From: Thiobacillus denitrificans
GTDB lineage: Bacteria; Pseudomonadota; Gammaproteobacteria; Burkholderiales; Thiobacillaceae
Assembly (NCBI GenBank): GCA_020725005.1
Contig: DYFW01000005.1
Span: 1 to 50,547 of the forward strand
DNA: 50,547 nucleotides
Direction of reading: 5' to 3'
A model generated the notes under the pieces. It saw only the letters and a program-made list of their open reading frames with translations. It ran no database searches and had not been told where the DNA came from. Shown one piece after another: positions 20,618 to 30,895 of the stretch. The position numbers and the translations under genes are program-made. Each line of letters begins with the position of its first letter. Position 1 is the first letter of the stretch.

Positions 20618-21880
20618 ATGAATGCATCGTTGAAACCCGTTGTCCTGTTGTTGACCGCCGCGCTTTCGAGCAGCCAGTTCGCTTGGGCGGCGGCGCCCGA
20701 TTCGCGCATCAGCGAAGACATCACCGTGACCCCTGGGCGCGCGATCAGCCGCGCCGACGAAGCCGCGATCTCGCGCGTGGCGCTGAGAACGATGAACCGC
20801 ATCGCCGATGCGCGTGCGGCGATCGCCCGCAAGGACGAGGCGGCGGCGCGCGAGCAGCTCAGGCAGGCGGATACCCTGCTCGACATCATCGAAGCGGCGC
20901 TGCCGACGACCCGGGTGCGCGACCAGATCCGGCTCGCGCAATCGAAACTGCAATACGACCAAACGAGCGAAGTGCGCCCCGACCTGGTGCCGATTTACAG
21001 CGCGCTCGACGAGATCGAGGACTTCGCCAACGCGCCCGTCGCCCGCGCGCATCTCGACCACGCCCAGGCCAAACTGAAAGCCGGCGACGCGGCCGGCGCG
21101 AAAACCGAACTCGAGGCAGTGGACGCCGCACTCCTGTATCAGGAAGTCGATCTGCCGCTGGCGGCGACGCGCCGGTTCGTCCACGCCGCCCAGGCCGAAC
21201 TGGCGCGCGGCAACCTCAAGCTCGCCGGCGATCACCTGCGGGCGGCGCAGGACAACGTCGTCTACTACACCGCTTTCGTCGATGAACCGCTGGTGCCCGC
21301 CAAGGCCAACCTGGCCCGCGCACAAGCCAATCTCAAGGCCGGCCGCGTCGACGCCGCGCGCGCCGACGTGCAGCGCGCCGTCGCCCAGCTCGACCGCGCC
21401 GCCGCCCGCGCTGACGCGAACGTCAAGGCCGACGTGCAGGCTTTGCAGAAGGACGCGCAGGCGCTCGAACGCAAAATCGGCCAGGGCGGCGACAAAGCCG
21501 AAAGCGACGCCGCACTGTTGTGGAATCGGACGCGCGCGCTGGCCGAGCGCGCGATGGACTACACCGCCACCGGCTGGAGCCGCCTGCGCGCCGGCAGCGA
21601 GCTGAAGAAAAGCCTGATCGAGGCGAAACTCCATGCACGCTACGCCGACATCGACGCCTTCGTCGGCAGCGACCCGGCACGCGCGCAGACCGACCTGGGC
21701 GAGGTCGCGCGTTATCTGGAACAGGCGCGCGGCGTGAAGGAAATCGCCCCCGACACCGCGCAGCGCATCGGCGATTTGCAGCAATCCCTGGCGGCGATGC
21801 GCCAGCCCGGCAAGCCGCTCGACCACGCCGACCTCGACGCGCTGACGCTGCGCATCGGCCAGACCCTCCGTTCGCTGTGA
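20618..21880 (+). CDS. YfdX-family periplasmic protein, long form
   Basis: A 420-residue secreted helical protein. The signal peptide ends around FAWA. Alanine-rich helices follow with YfdX-like segments such as VDLPLAATRRFVHAAQAELA, HLRAAQDNVVYYTAF and LARAQANLKAGRVDAARADV. E. coli YfdX is about half this length, so this is a long or duplicated form. YfdX in E. coli is periplasmic and under the EvgAS acid/drug-stress system; the function is not established. ATG 20618 has AAGGAGACC upstream. It is followed after 52 bases by a kinase/regulator pair, which may control it. Confidence 0.8.
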   Translation: MNASLKPVVLLLTAALSSSQFAWAAAPDSRISEDITVTPGRAISRADEAAISRVALRTMNRIADARAAIARKDEAAAREQLRQADTLLDIIEAALPTTRVRDQIRLAQSKLQYDQTSEVRPDLVPIYSALDEIEDFANAPVARAHLDHAQAKLKAGDAAGAKTELEAVDAALLYQEVDLPLAATRRFVHAAQAELARGNLKLAGDHLRAAQDNVVYYTAFVDEPLVPAKANLARAQANLKAGRVDAARADVQRAVAQLDRAAARADANVKADVQALQKDAQALERKIGQGGDKAESDAALLWNRTRALAERAMDYTATGWSRLRAGSELKKSLIEAKLHARYADIDAFVGSDPARAQTDLGEVARYLEQARGVKEIAPDTAQRIGDLQQSLAAMRQPGKPLDHADLDALTLRIGQTLRSL

Positions 21881-21932
21881 GGCCGCGCCGCGCGCTTGCC
21901 GCATGAAAGCCGATCCGGTACAACCCGAGCGC

Positions 21933-23371
21933 ATGAAAAACGTTTTCGTGCGCTCCATCGCCTTCCCCGCCTTGCTCGCCGCGGGCGTGGCGGTGCTCGC
22001 GCTCGGCCTGATGCTGGCTTCGCTGGGGCGCAATCTGGCCCAGCTCGCGCCGCTGCAAACCCACCTTGCGGCGATGCAGCGCGTGCAGACGCAAAGCCTG
22101 GCCATGCAATACGCGCTGACGCACACGCTGAGCGCCGACCGCCCCGTGCCGGCGGCGGCGCTGGCCGATCTGCGCGGCGAGGTCGCCGCGCTTGCCCGCG
22201 ACAGCGATCTGCTCACCCCGGAAGCGCGGGTGAATCTGCAGCGCGCGCAAGCCACGCTGGCCTCGTCCGTCCTGCCGGCGCGGACGGTGCTGCAAGACGG
22301 GCTGACGTTCATGCACGAAGCGCTCGCCGCCGAGAGTCGGGCGCACGATGCGCTGCTGAAGTCCGTGATGCAGCGTGCGCAGCTCGAATTCCGCCTTGCC
22401 GCCGCCGTGCTCGCGCTCATCGCCGCGGGCGGCGGCGCTGGCTTCTGGCTGCTGCGGCGCCGCGTGCTCGACCCGCTGCGCGATCTCGACGGCCTCATGC
22501 AGCGGCTGGCGAAACACGATTTCGCGCGGGTGGAAACGCGCCGCGCCGACAGCCTGCTGGCGCCCCTGCTCGAACGCTACAACGACATGGTCACGCGGCT
22601 GGCCGAACTCGAAGCCGCGCAGACGGCGCGGCAGGCGAGCCTGGAGGCCGAGGTGCGCAGCGCCAGCCGCGAACTGCTTGCCTACAACCGCAGCCTGGCC
22701 GAAGCCGACAAGCTCGCCGCGGTCGGCGAGCTCGCCGCCGGCGTCGCCCACGAACTGCGCAACCCACTCGCCGGCGTCGCGCTCGCGCTCGCCAACCTGC
22801 GCCACGACCTGCCCGAGGGCGAAGCGCGCCAGCGGCTCGACGCGGTCACCGCCGAGCTCAAACGCATGAGCGGGCTGGCCAACGCGCTGCTCGACCAGGC
22901 GCGCCACGCGCCCGAGGCCGCGCGCCGTATCGAACTCGCCGTGCTGGTACGCGAACTGCTCGCGCTGGCGCGCTACCAGGTCGCACCGGACATCACACTC
23001 GAACAGCACATCGAGCCGGCGATCGTGTGCCTGCTGCCGCCCGATCGCCTGCGCCAGGCCCTGCTCAATCTGGTGCTCAACGCCGCGCAGTCCTTGCCCG
23101 AACGGGGCACGATCCGTGTCGTCGCCGCGCGCGAGGGCGGCGTGCTCGCGCTCGCGGTCGAGGACGACGGGCCGGGCTTCCCCGACACCCTGCTGCGGCA
23201 GGGCGTGACCGCGTTCTCCAGCCAGCGTGCCGGCGGCACCGGTCTCGGGCTGGCGGCGGTGCGCCGCTTCGCGCTCGACCTCGGCGGCACGCTTGCCCTC
23301 GACAACCTTGAGCCGCACGGCGCGCGCGCGCGCCTGCGCCTGCCTTGCGCACCCTCTGCCGCGGAAACGCC

Positions 23372-23375
<4 letters not shown>
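21933..23375 (+). CDS. Membrane sensor histidine kinase
   Basis: A kinase of about 480 residues. Helix 1 (residues 8-30) and helix 2 (about 155-175) enclose a periplasmic sensor of about 120 residues with no named fold. A HAMP-like linker and coiled coil follow. The H-box is AGVAHELRNPLAGVALALAN, and the ATP domain has N-box LNLVLNAAQSL, G1 DDGPGFP and G2 GGTGLGL. It should phosphorylate the regulator whose start overlaps its stop as ATGA. I chose ATG 21933 because it precedes the first helix; ATG 21903 would add ten residues. The signal is unknown. Confidence 0.9.
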
Positions 23376-24748
<1,373 letters not shown>

Positions 24749-24800
24749 ACTGAATTTCAAAGTCTCACAAAGAGGACAGGAGCTGATACGGGGGTTTCTC

Positions 24801-24825
24801 TTGTCCTCCTTGTAAAAGCGGACAA
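24801..24825. repeat. Inverted repeat TTGTCC-N13-GGACAA
   Basis: Six-base arms just downstream of the regulator gene and about 215 bases upstream of the sigma-54-type element at 25040. A second inverted pair, GAGGACA (about 24770) and TGTCCTC (about 24802), overlaps it. This could be an upstream activator site for the SQR-like gene, but I have no matching copy at the other promoters. Confidence 0.35.
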
Positions 24826-24826
24826 C

Positions 24827-24903
24827 CCGTAGGTCGGCAACACTTTGCCGACATCCCTGCGTTCCGCTGACGGCTGTGGCGGCAAGGTATTGCCGCCCTA
24901 CGG
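24827..24903. repeat. REP/BIME-like pair of inverted palindromes
   Basis: The outer ends are CCGTAGG and CCTACGG in inverted orientation. Each is attached to a perfect hairpin: GTCGGCAA-CACT-TTGCCGAC at 24833-24852 and GGCGGCAA-GGTA-TTGCCGCC at 24878-24897. Two inverted units of this form resemble the mobile repetitive extragenic palindromes found between bacterial genes. No transposase of the REP-associated type is in the window. Apart from this and the inverted repeat before it, the 24749-25030 gap shows no gene. Confidence 0.6.
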
Positions 24904-25039
24904 CTACGCTCACCGCCGCGCATCCCATGAAATCCACCGGCGCATTTACGCCACGCCGTCTGGTTCCTATCCCCCGAATCGCCTGGCCGATGCCGCTTTG
25001 GGTGGCGATTTTCCCTGTTTCTTCAAGCGGTTGTCTATC

Positions 25040-25055
25040 TGGCACGCGGCATGCT
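25040..25055 (+). promoter_or_regulatory. Sigma-54-type (-24/-12) promoter of the SQR-like gene
   Basis: TGGCACG-N4-ATGCT, one mismatch from consensus, GG and GC ten bases apart. The expected start is near 25066, 37 bases before ATG 25103, nearly the same leader length as yfdX. Confidence 0.6.
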
Positions 25056-25102
25056 CAAACCCGGTTGAGCGCGACTGTCGTCGCGCACGCTAGGAGAAGA
25101 CC

Positions 25103-26422
25103 ATGGCCACCTACTCGAGTGCAGCACGTTCGACCGACCCCCGTCCCCACGTCCTGGTGCTGGGCGGCAATTTCGCCGGTCTGGGCGCGGCGCAGAAAAT
25201 CCGCCACTACGCCGGCGACGCCGTGCGCATCACCGTGATCGACCGCAAGTCGCGCCTGCTCTACGTGCCGAACATTCCGCTGGAGGTGTTCGAGAACCGC
25301 AACCCGGCGGAAAATCTTTTCATGGACATCGTCGGGCCGCTCGCGGCGGACGACATCGGCTTCATCCGTGCCGAAGTGCAGGCCATCGACCCGATCGCGC
25401 AGACCGTGACCTGGGTACCGTGCGAGCGGCCCGGCTCGGCGAGCGAAACGCAGGACTACGACTATCTGGTGATCGCGCTCGGCAACCGGCTCGCGTTCGA
25501 CCGCATCGAAGGATTTGCCGAGTACGGCCACAGCGTCACCGACACGTTCCAGGGCGAGAAACTGCGCCGTTACCTGCACGAAGCGTATCGCGGCGGGCCG
25601 ATCGCGATCGGCTCGGCGCGTTTCCACCAGGGCGACGGCGCGAATGGCTTGCAGCCCTATCCCGGCGGATCGATTCCCGCCGCGCTCGCCGCCTGCGAGG
25701 GCCCGCCGGTCGAGGTGATGCTGTCGATGGCCGACTGGCTCCAGCGGCACGGCAAGGGCGGGGCGGACAAGGTGACAGTGTTCACGCCGGCGAACCTGAT
25801 CGCCGAGGACGCGGGCGAGAAGGTCGTCGGCGAACTGCTCGGCATTGCCGGCAAGATGGGTTTCCACTATCTCAACAACACGCAGGATATCAAGCGCATC
25901 ACCCGCGGCGGCATCGAGTTCGCCGACGGCCGCACGGTCGAAGCCGAGCTGAAGATCGTGTTTCCCGATTGGCGCGCGCACGATTTCCTGCGCGGGCTGC
26001 CCATCGCCGACAGCGAGGGCTTCATCGTCACCGATCTTGCGATGCGCAACCCGAAGTTTCCTGCGGTCTTCGCCGCCGGCGACGCGGCCGCCGTGACCGT
26101 GCCCAAGCTCGGCGCCATCGGCCACCAGGAATGTGACCTGGTCGGGCGCCAGATCGCCTTCGACCTCGGCCGCATCGACGAGGACATGGCGGCGAAGCGG
26201 CTCGAACCGGAAGTGCTGTGCATCGGCGACATGGGCAGCGGCCGCGCCTTCTACATCCGCTCCAATAGCTGGTTCGGCGGCAACACGCAGGTGCTGAAAA
26301 TGGGGCGGCTGCCGCATTTCCTCAAGATGCGCTACATGGATTTGTTCTACCGCAACCACGGCAAGGTGCCTGACTGGGGGCTCGACGCCGCCGAGTTGAT
26401 GGCCGAAGGCCACTTCGGCTGA
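25103..26422 (+). CDS. SQR-like FAD-dependent pyridine nucleotide-disulfide oxidoreductase
   Basis: A 439-residue flavoprotein. An N-terminal FAD fold (VLVLGGNFAGLGAAQKIRHY), a segment LLYVPNIPLEVFENRNP near residue 57 and the second FAD motif FAAGDAAAVTVPKLGAIGHQ near residue 330 place it with the sulfide:quinone reductase/NDH-2 group. It has four cysteines (in VPCERPG, AACEGPP, HQECDLV and VLCIGD). I cannot align them confidently with the redox cysteines of true SQR, so sulfide oxidation is only possible, though it would suit a sulfur oxidiser. C-terminal amphipathic helices may bind the membrane. A sigma-54-type promoter precedes it, and the start has AGGAGAAGACC. Confidence 0.75.
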   Translation: MATYSSAARSTDPRPHVLVLGGNFAGLGAAQKIRHYAGDAVRITVIDRKSRLLYVPNIPLEVFENRNPAENLFMDIVGPLAADDIGFIRAEVQAIDPIAQTVTWVPCERPGSASETQDYDYLVIALGNRLAFDRIEGFAEYGHSVTDTFQGEKLRRYLHEAYRGGPIAIGSARFHQGDGANGLQPYPGGSIPAALAACEGPPVEVMLSMADWLQRHGKGGADKVTVFTPANLIAEDAGEKVVGELLGIAGKMGFHYLNNTQDIKRITRGGIEFADGRTVEAELKIVFPDWRAHDFLRGLPIADSEGFIVTDLAMRNPKFPAVFAAGDAAAVTVPKLGAIGHQECDLVGRQIAFDLGRIDEDMAAKRLEPEVLCIGDMGSGRAFYIRSNSWFGGNTQVLKMGRLPHFLKMRYMDLFYRNHGKVPDWGLDAAELMAEGHFG

Positions 26423-26429
26423 GGGTGCA

Positions 26430-26925
26430 CGATGCACGGAGAATCCACGAAACCGCCGACGAGCCTCAGGATAATGGCCTGCTCGTGGCCCTTGCGGTAG
26501 GTTTCGAAAATGATCTCGTGCAACACCACGCGAATCACCCCGCCCGCGGCGAAACCGAGACCGGCTGGATGGAGCGTGGCGCGGCCGGATGTGAACAGCC
26601 CCCGACGTTGGCGCCGTGCGGTTCGGCCAGGGCCGTGAGCGCGTCCGCGCTGGCGGCCTGCCACGGCGCGTAGGCGATCATGCGCGGGGCCAGCGCAACG
26701 ACCAGGTTTTCGGGAATGTCCTGAATGGCGATGGCGGGGTCGCGCGTCACGCCACCGCAAGATCGTTGCCGGGAAATCCCACGCTGATGGCATGCCTTCG
26801 GGGAAGTTGTGCGGCGCGATCGCAGACACCCTCAACCGGACGCGGCGCACGTGCACCCCGTCCGGACCTTGGCGGCCCGACTGCGCGTGCTCGTGCGGCG
26901 CGCCCCTATCGGTCAGCATCAGATA
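26430..26925 (-). pseudogene. ZIP-family transporter remnant
   Basis: Minus-strand pieces in different frames match the intact ZIP protein at 9764-10696. They are DRGAPHEHAQSG and VSAIAPHNFPEGMPSA (motif HNFPEG), then AIAIQDIPENLVVALAPRMI in another frame, then ALAEPHGANVGG, and finally LGFAAGGVIRVVLHEIIFET with YRKGHEQ. The order is that of the second half of a ZIP protein, with at least two frame changes and no N-terminal half. It lies between the SQR-like gene and oxyR, divergent to oxyR. It is clearly non-functional as written. Confidence 0.8.
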
Positions 26926-26993
26926 TAGCGCCTCGGCGTCTGGCCCAATGAATGGTCTAGAATTTCCCAGCCGAGGAAACCGAAAGAATCCGC

Positions 26994-27899
26994 ATGACCC
27001 TGCAGGAACTCAAATATCTGGTGGCGCTGGCCGACCACGGCCATTTCGGCCGCGCGGCCGAGGCGTGCTTCATCACGCAGTCGACGCTGTCGACCCAGAT
27101 CAAGAAGCTGGAGGACTTCCTCGGCGTGACGCTGTTCGACCGCAGCCTCAAGCGCGTCACGCCGACGCCGATCGGCCGCGAGATCCTCGCCGCCGCGCGC
27201 AACATCGTCGAGGAGGCCGAGCGGATCCGCGAACTCGCCAAGCACGCGCAGGACCCGATGACGCGCACGATCCACCTGGGCGTGATCCCCACGCTCGGCC
27301 CCTACTACCTGCCGCACGCGCTGACCCTGGTGCACAAGAAACATCCTGGCCTGCGGATGCTGCTGCGTGAGGAGATGACGCCGCAGATCCTCGAGCACCT
27401 CGTCGACGGCAGGCTCGACGCCGGCCTGCTGGCGCTGCCGGTGACCGACGATGCCTTGCGCGTCGAGCCGCTGTTCTACGAGCCGTTCTTCGCCGCGCTG
27501 CCTGCGGGCCATGCCCTGGCGGCGCGCAAGGAACTGAAGGTCGCCGACCTCACGAACGACAAATTGCTGTTGCTCGACGAAGGCCACTGTCTGCGTGACC
27601 AGGCACTCGACGTTTGCGGCAGCGGTTCGCGTGGCCGCGAGGAGGTGCGGGCGACCAGCCTCGAAACGCTCCGGCAGATGGTCGGCATGGGGCTGGGCGT
27701 GACGCTCTTGCCGGCGCTGTCGATCGACGCCGGTCCGCGCGTCATCAAGAAGACGGTCGAGATCCGGCCGTTCAAGTCGCCGTCGCCGGGGCGAACCATC
27801 GGTTTGGTGTGGCGCAAGCGAGCACCGTTTCCCGAAACCTTCGAGCGGCTCGCCGCCACGCTCAAATCCAGTTTGCCCGTTGGTGTGGAGCCTGTTTGA
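26994..27899 (+). CDS. oxyR: Hydrogen peroxide-sensing regulator OxyR
   Basis: A 301-residue LysR-family regulator. The helix-turn-helix is in residues 1-60 (RAAEACFITQSTLSTQIKKL). The effector domain has the two redox cysteines at Cys199 and Cys208 in GHCLRDQALDVCG, at the same residue numbers as E. coli OxyR. Oxidation links them and turns on peroxide-defence genes; katG in this window is a likely target although its own adjacent oxyR is broken. The stop overlaps the start of the DUF202 gene, so the two are co-translated. Confidence 0.93.
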   Translation: MTLQELKYLVALADHGHFGRAAEACFITQSTLSTQIKKLEDFLGVTLFDRSLKRVTPTPIGREILAAARNIVEEAERIRELAKHAQDPMTRTIHLGVIPTLGPYYLPHALTLVHKKHPGLRMLLREEMTPQILEHLVDGRLDAGLLALPVTDDALRVEPLFYEPFFAALPAGHALAARKELKVADLTNDKLLLLDEGHCLRDQALDVCGSGSRGREEVRATSLETLRQMVGMGLGVTLLPALSIDAGPRVIKKTVEIRPFKSPSPGRTIGLVWRKRAPFPETFERLAATLKSSLPVGVEPV

Positions 27900-28264
27900 T
27901 GTCTGATCTCAACGATCCCCGCGTGTTCTTCGCTGCCGAGCGCACGCTCATGGCGTGGAACCGCACTGGTATCACCCTCATGGCGTTTGGCTTCGTGCTG
28001 GAACGCTTCGGCCTGTTTCTGCACATGCTGCATCCGAGCGCCGGCGGGGCCGGGCGGGACTGGTCGTTCTGGATCGGCGTCGCCTTCATCGGCCTGGCGC
28101 TCGTCGTCATGGGCTTTTCCATCGTGCAGTTCAGGCGGGTGCTGCGTACGCTCAGGCCGATCGAGATTCCCGCGCGCTACTGCACCTGGGGCGGCATTGC
28201 GATGAATATTTCGGTGATGTTTCTCGGCATGGCGCTGCTGGCCTACCTCTTCTCGGAGCTGTAG
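27899..28264 (+). CDS. DUF202 (YidH-type) inner-membrane protein
   Basis: A 121-residue protein with three hydrophobic helices (about 22-42, 58-78 and 98-118) and the conserved start DPRVFFAAERTLMAWNRTGI of the DUF202 family. Its function is unknown; members are often found beside stress or regulatory genes. The ATG at 27899 overlaps the oxyR stop by one base. It probably forms a two-gene operon with oxyR. Confidence 0.85.
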   Translation: MSDLNDPRVFFAAERTLMAWNRTGITLMAFGFVLERFGLFLHMLHPSAGGAGRDWSFWIGVAFIGLALVVMGFSIVQFRRVLRTLRPIEIPARYCTWGGIAMNISVMFLGMALLAYLFSEL

Positions 28265-28357
28265 GCATCGACCCCGCCTGCCACGCCAGCGTGGCGTGCA
28301 TGGCATCGTGGCTGCGACGGCTGGACGCGTCAGCGGCGCCCAAGTAGAATCCGCCGC

Positions 28358-28514
28358 GTCATTGGGGAGTAGTCGCCCGCGGCGGTACGGCGGGGCATGC
28401 GTCAACAGACTTGGCCGCCTGGCCGTGGCGCATGCAGCCCTCGCTTTTCAGCGAGGCAGGCCTGGCAAGACCTTTGACCCGATCGCCCCGGCTGGCCGGC
28501 GTGGCGATCGGGTC
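28358..28514 (+). ncRNA. yybP-ykoY manganese riboswitch with expression-platform hairpin
   Basis: The family's conserved blocks are present: GGGGAGTAG at about 28364 and GGCAAGACCTTTGACC near 28465-28480. A closing stem can form between GTCATTGG (28358) and CCTTTGAC (28471-28478). The next hairpin has perfect 12-base arms, GACCCGATCGCC (28476-28487) and GGCGATCGGGTC (28503-28514), and its left arm shares GAC with the aptamer stem, so the two folds compete. There is no T run, so control may act on translation or Rho. The downstream gene is an UPF0016 manganese-exporter type, the usual partner of this riboswitch. Confidence 0.85.
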
Positions 28515-28542
28515 ATCGCGTGAAACCGGCCCGGAGCTTCAA

Positions 28543-29118
28543 TTGGACGCATTTCTCATCTCGACCGGCGTGGTTGCGCTGGCCGAAGTTGGCGACAAGA
28601 CGCAGCTGCTCGCCTTCCTCTTGGCTGCGAAATTCCGCAAGCCCGTTCCCATCATCCTCGGCATCCTCGTCGCCACCCTAGCCAATCACGGTCTGGCGGG
28701 CGCGCTCGGCGCGTGGGTCACCACGCTGTTCGCGCCCGAGGTACTGCGCTGGGTGCTGGGCTTGTCGTTCATCGCCATGGCGGTGTGGATCCTGGTTCCC
28801 GACACCCTCGACGAAGGCGACGCCCGGCTGGTGCATTGGGGCGTGTTTGGCACCACGGCCGTCGCCTTCTTCCTCGCCGAAATGGGCGACAAGACCCAGA
28901 TCGCGACCGTGGCGCTGGCGGCGCAGTACGGGGATTTTCTCCGGGTGGTCGCCGGCACCACGCTCGGCATGCTTATTGCCAACGCGCCGGCGGTGCTGCT
29001 GGGCGATCGCGCCGCCCACCGCATGCCGGTGAAGCTCGTGCACGGCGTCGCCGCGGCGATCTTTGCGGGTCTCGGCGTGGCGGTGCTGTTCGGTATCGGC
29101 GAGGGCTACGGTTTCTGA
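28543..29118 (+). CDS. UPF0016/GDT1-family manganese exporter
   Basis: A 191-residue membrane protein with six helices and the twin signature motifs ALAEVGDKTQLL (about residue 18) and FLAEMGDKTQIA (about residue 115), duplicated as in all members. The family exports Mn(II), and in some organisms Ca(II), from the cytoplasm. The start is TTG 28543 with GGAG eight bases upstream; the open frame before it runs through the riboswitch and is not coding. Regulation by manganese through the upstream riboswitch is expected. Confidence 0.9.
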   Translation: MDAFLISTGVVALAEVGDKTQLLAFLLAAKFRKPVPIILGILVATLANHGLAGALGAWVTTLFAPEVLRWVLGLSFIAMAVWILVPDTLDEGDARLVHWGVFGTTAVAFFLAEMGDKTQIATVALAAQYGDFLRVVAGTTLGMLIANAPAVLLGDRAAHRMPVKLVHGVAAAIFAGLGVAVLFGIGEGYGF

Positions 29119-29125
29119 CGCGGCG

Positions 29126-29530
29126 TTACAGCAGCGCAGCCAGCGCGGCGTAGCGCGCCAGCTTGCCGAGCGTCACCAGCACCAGGAAAACCGGCACGCC
29201 GACGCGCAATGCGCCGGCGACCAGGCACAGCGGATCGCCGACCACCGGCAGCCAGGCGAACAGCAGGCTCGGCCGGCCCCAGCGCGCGAACCAGCGCTCG
29301 GCGCGCGCCATGCGGGCTTCGGTCTTGACGCTGCGGCGCGCCACCGCGACGCGGCCGAAGCGGCCCATGCCGTAGGTGATGAGGCTGCCGAGCACGTTGC
29401 CGGCGGTCGCGGTCACGACGGTCGCCAGCGGATCGGCGCCCTGGTGCAGGCGGTAGAGCAGCAAGGCCTCGGAGCCGCCGGGGAACAGCGTCGACGACAG
29501 GAGCGCCGAACCGAACAGGGCCCAGTCCAT
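29126..29530 (-). CDS. YqaA/DedA-family membrane protein
   Basis: A 134-residue inner-membrane protein of the SNARE-associated (DedA-like) superfamily, short YqaA type. It shows STLFPGGSEALLL in a re-entrant region, then NVLGSLITYGMGRF and RWGRPSLLFAWLPVVGDPLC. YqaA proteins have no settled function; DedA relatives take part in membrane homeostasis and lipid flipping. It ends eight bases from the exporter stop, tail to tail, and begins four bases after the stop of the DUF3617 gene. Confidence 0.82.
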   Translation of the reverse strand: MDWALFGSALLSSTLFPGGSEALLLYRLHQGADPLATVVTATAGNVLGSLITYGMGRFGRVAVARRSVKTEARMARAERWFARWGRPSLLFAWLPVVGDPLCLVAGALRVGVPVFLVLVTLGKLARYAALAALL

Positions 29531-29534
29531 GCCC

Positions 29535-29972
29535 TCAGCGCGGCGTGCAGTCGCCGTTGCGCTGCGCGCGCACGATCTGGGTAAAGTCTTCCTGGCCCGG
29601 GCGCGCCGGCACGTAGCGGCCGGTCATGCGGATTGCGTAGCCGCTGGCATCGCGCCGGCCTTCGGCGTGGCCGACCATGCGCGCGGGGCCGGCGGTGTCG
29701 CAAGTGAAGTCGTAGCGCACGCTGTCGCCGTGCTGCTGGAACTGGCTGATCGCGCAGAAACGCCCGGTTTCGCTCACCGCGTAGGCGCTGCCGTAGGCGA
29801 TCTCGCCGGCGGCGAGGCACAGGCGGTGGGCGCGCACGGGCAGCTGTAGCGCGGTGCGCGGCATCACCAGTTGCAGCGTGACGGTGTAGAGGCCGGGCTG
29901 CGGCGCGGCCGCCGACGCCGCGGCGGGCAGGGCGGCCAGAACGAGCAGAAGGCGGCGACAGGACGGATGCAC
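29535..29972 (-). CDS. DUF3617-type secreted protein
   Basis: A 145-residue exported protein: signal peptide residues 1-22 (RLLLVLAALPAAASA), then a small domain beginning PGLYTVTLQLVMP. It has three cysteines, and the segment YDFTCDTAGPARMVGHAEGR is typical of DUF3617. Function is unknown. It precedes yqaA by four bases, so both should be on one minus-strand transcript. Confidence 0.75.
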   Translation of the reverse strand: MHPSCRRLLLVLAALPAAASAAAPQPGLYTVTLQLVMPRTALQLPVRAHRLCLAAGEIAYGSAYAVSETGRFCAISQFQQHGDSVRYDFTCDTAGPARMVGHAEGRRDASGYAIRMTGRYVPARPGQEDFTQIVRAQRNGDCTPR

Positions 29973-30104
29973 ACGGGGCTCCAGGAGGGGGCTTCAAGTG
30001 TTGCACACCGAGATGCCGGAATCGATGGATTGATGACGTCAATCGCACATGTGGAAACAATCTGTTGGATTGGATAATCGCTGTTCTCTAATATTGCATT
30101 CGTC

Positions 30105-30125
30105 TTGATTGACATCGTAAATCAA
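30105..30125. promoter_or_regulatory. Inverted repeat / FNR-like site before rubrerythrin
   Basis: TTGATT-N9-AATCAA in an AT-rich leader. The left part also reads TTGAT-TGAC-ATCGT, eight of ten fixed bases of the FNR/ANR box TTGAT-N4-ATCAA. It lies 18 bases before the rubrerythrin ATG, which would suit repression more than activation. Confidence 0.35.
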
Positions 30126-30142
30126 TAGAACAGGAGCCCATC

Positions 30143-30616
30143 ATGCAGAACACGTCGTCCCCGACCATCCAGAATCTCGAAGCCGCCTTCGCCGGCGAAT
30201 CGATGGCCCACATCAAATACCTGTGGTTCGCCCGCCAGTGCCGCAAGGCGGGCGACGAGGCCACTGCCCGCGTGTTCGAGGACACCGCCGCGCAGGAAAT
30301 GCAGCACGCCTTCGGCCACGCCGAACTGCTGTTTGCCGACGAGACGATGACGCCCGCCAAGTGCCTGCAGTACGCGATCGACGGGGAGACCCACGAGTAC
30401 ACCGAGATGTACCCGAAATTCAGGCACGAGGCGATGATCGAGGGCAATAGCGCCGCGGTCGCAGAGATCGACGCGCAGATCGCCGAATCGAAGGAACACG
30501 CCGACAGGTTCCGCGCCGTGCTGGAAAAGGCCGCCAAGCGCTTCGCCGCGCTGGCCAAGGTGGAAGAGAAGCACGCGCGCCACTACCAGGCGCAGAAGGA
30601 CGCGATCGCGGCCTGA
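30143..30616 (+). CDS. Rubrerythrin, ferritin-like domain only
   Basis: A 157-residue four-helix diiron protein. Carboxylate/histidine ligands are visible in [32 protein letters not shown] and the C-terminal EEKHARHYQ. The C-terminal rubredoxin domain of classical rubrerythrin is absent, but a separate rubredoxin gene follows immediately, then a rubredoxin reductase. Together they can carry electrons from NADH to reduce hydrogen peroxide in the cytoplasm. AGGAG lies upstream of ATG 30143. Confidence 0.9.
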   Translation: MQNTSSPTIQNLEAAFAGESMAHIKYLWFARQCRKAGDEATARVFEDTAAQEMQHAFGHAELLFADETMTPAKCLQYAIDGETHEYTEMYPKFRHEAMIEGNSAAVAEIDAQIAESKEHADRFRAVLEKAAKRFAALAKVEEKHARHYQAQKDAIAA

Positions 30617-30660
30617 ACGCGCGACACCCCGATAGAATCTCGTCAATGAAAGGAAATGAA

Positions 30661-30834
30661 ATGAAAGTCTGGCAATGCATCGTGTGCGGTTACATCTACG
30701 ACGAAGCGCAGGGCGATCCGGAACACGGCATCGCGCCGGGCACGCGCTGGGAAGACGTGCCCGATGGCTGGGCATGCCCCGAATGCGGCGTCGCCAAGGC
30801 CGACTTCGACATGGTCGAAGTGACCGCCGTCTGA
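30661..30834 (+). CDS. Rubredoxin
   Basis: A 57-residue rubredoxin with both iron-binding pairs, [16 protein letters not shown] at the start and [13 protein letters not shown] near residue 40. It is normal length. ATG 30661 is chosen because the AAAGGAAATG before it is a good ribosome site; ATG 30646 would add five residues. It passes single electrons, probably from the reductase encoded next to the rubrerythrin encoded before it. Confidence 0.93.
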   Translation: MKVWQCIVCGYIYDEAQGDPEHGIAPGTRWEDVPDGWACPECGVAKADFDMVEVTAV

Positions 30835-30895
30835 TCACAAGCCGTACCGGGAGGCGCGCGAGGCGTCTCCCGCAACCTCGATTCTGGAGTGTGTC

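Noticed and set aside
19568-22498. Very long minus-strand open frame opposite the phospholipase remnant, yfdX and the kinase gene
   Set aside because: Its translation is low-complexity Arg/Ala/Ser sequence, the usual antisense shadow of GC-rich genes; the plus-strand proteins have clear domains.
28411-28542. Longer manganese exporter start
   Set aside because: The extra codons run through the riboswitch and are not membrane-protein-like; TTG 28543 has a ribosome site.
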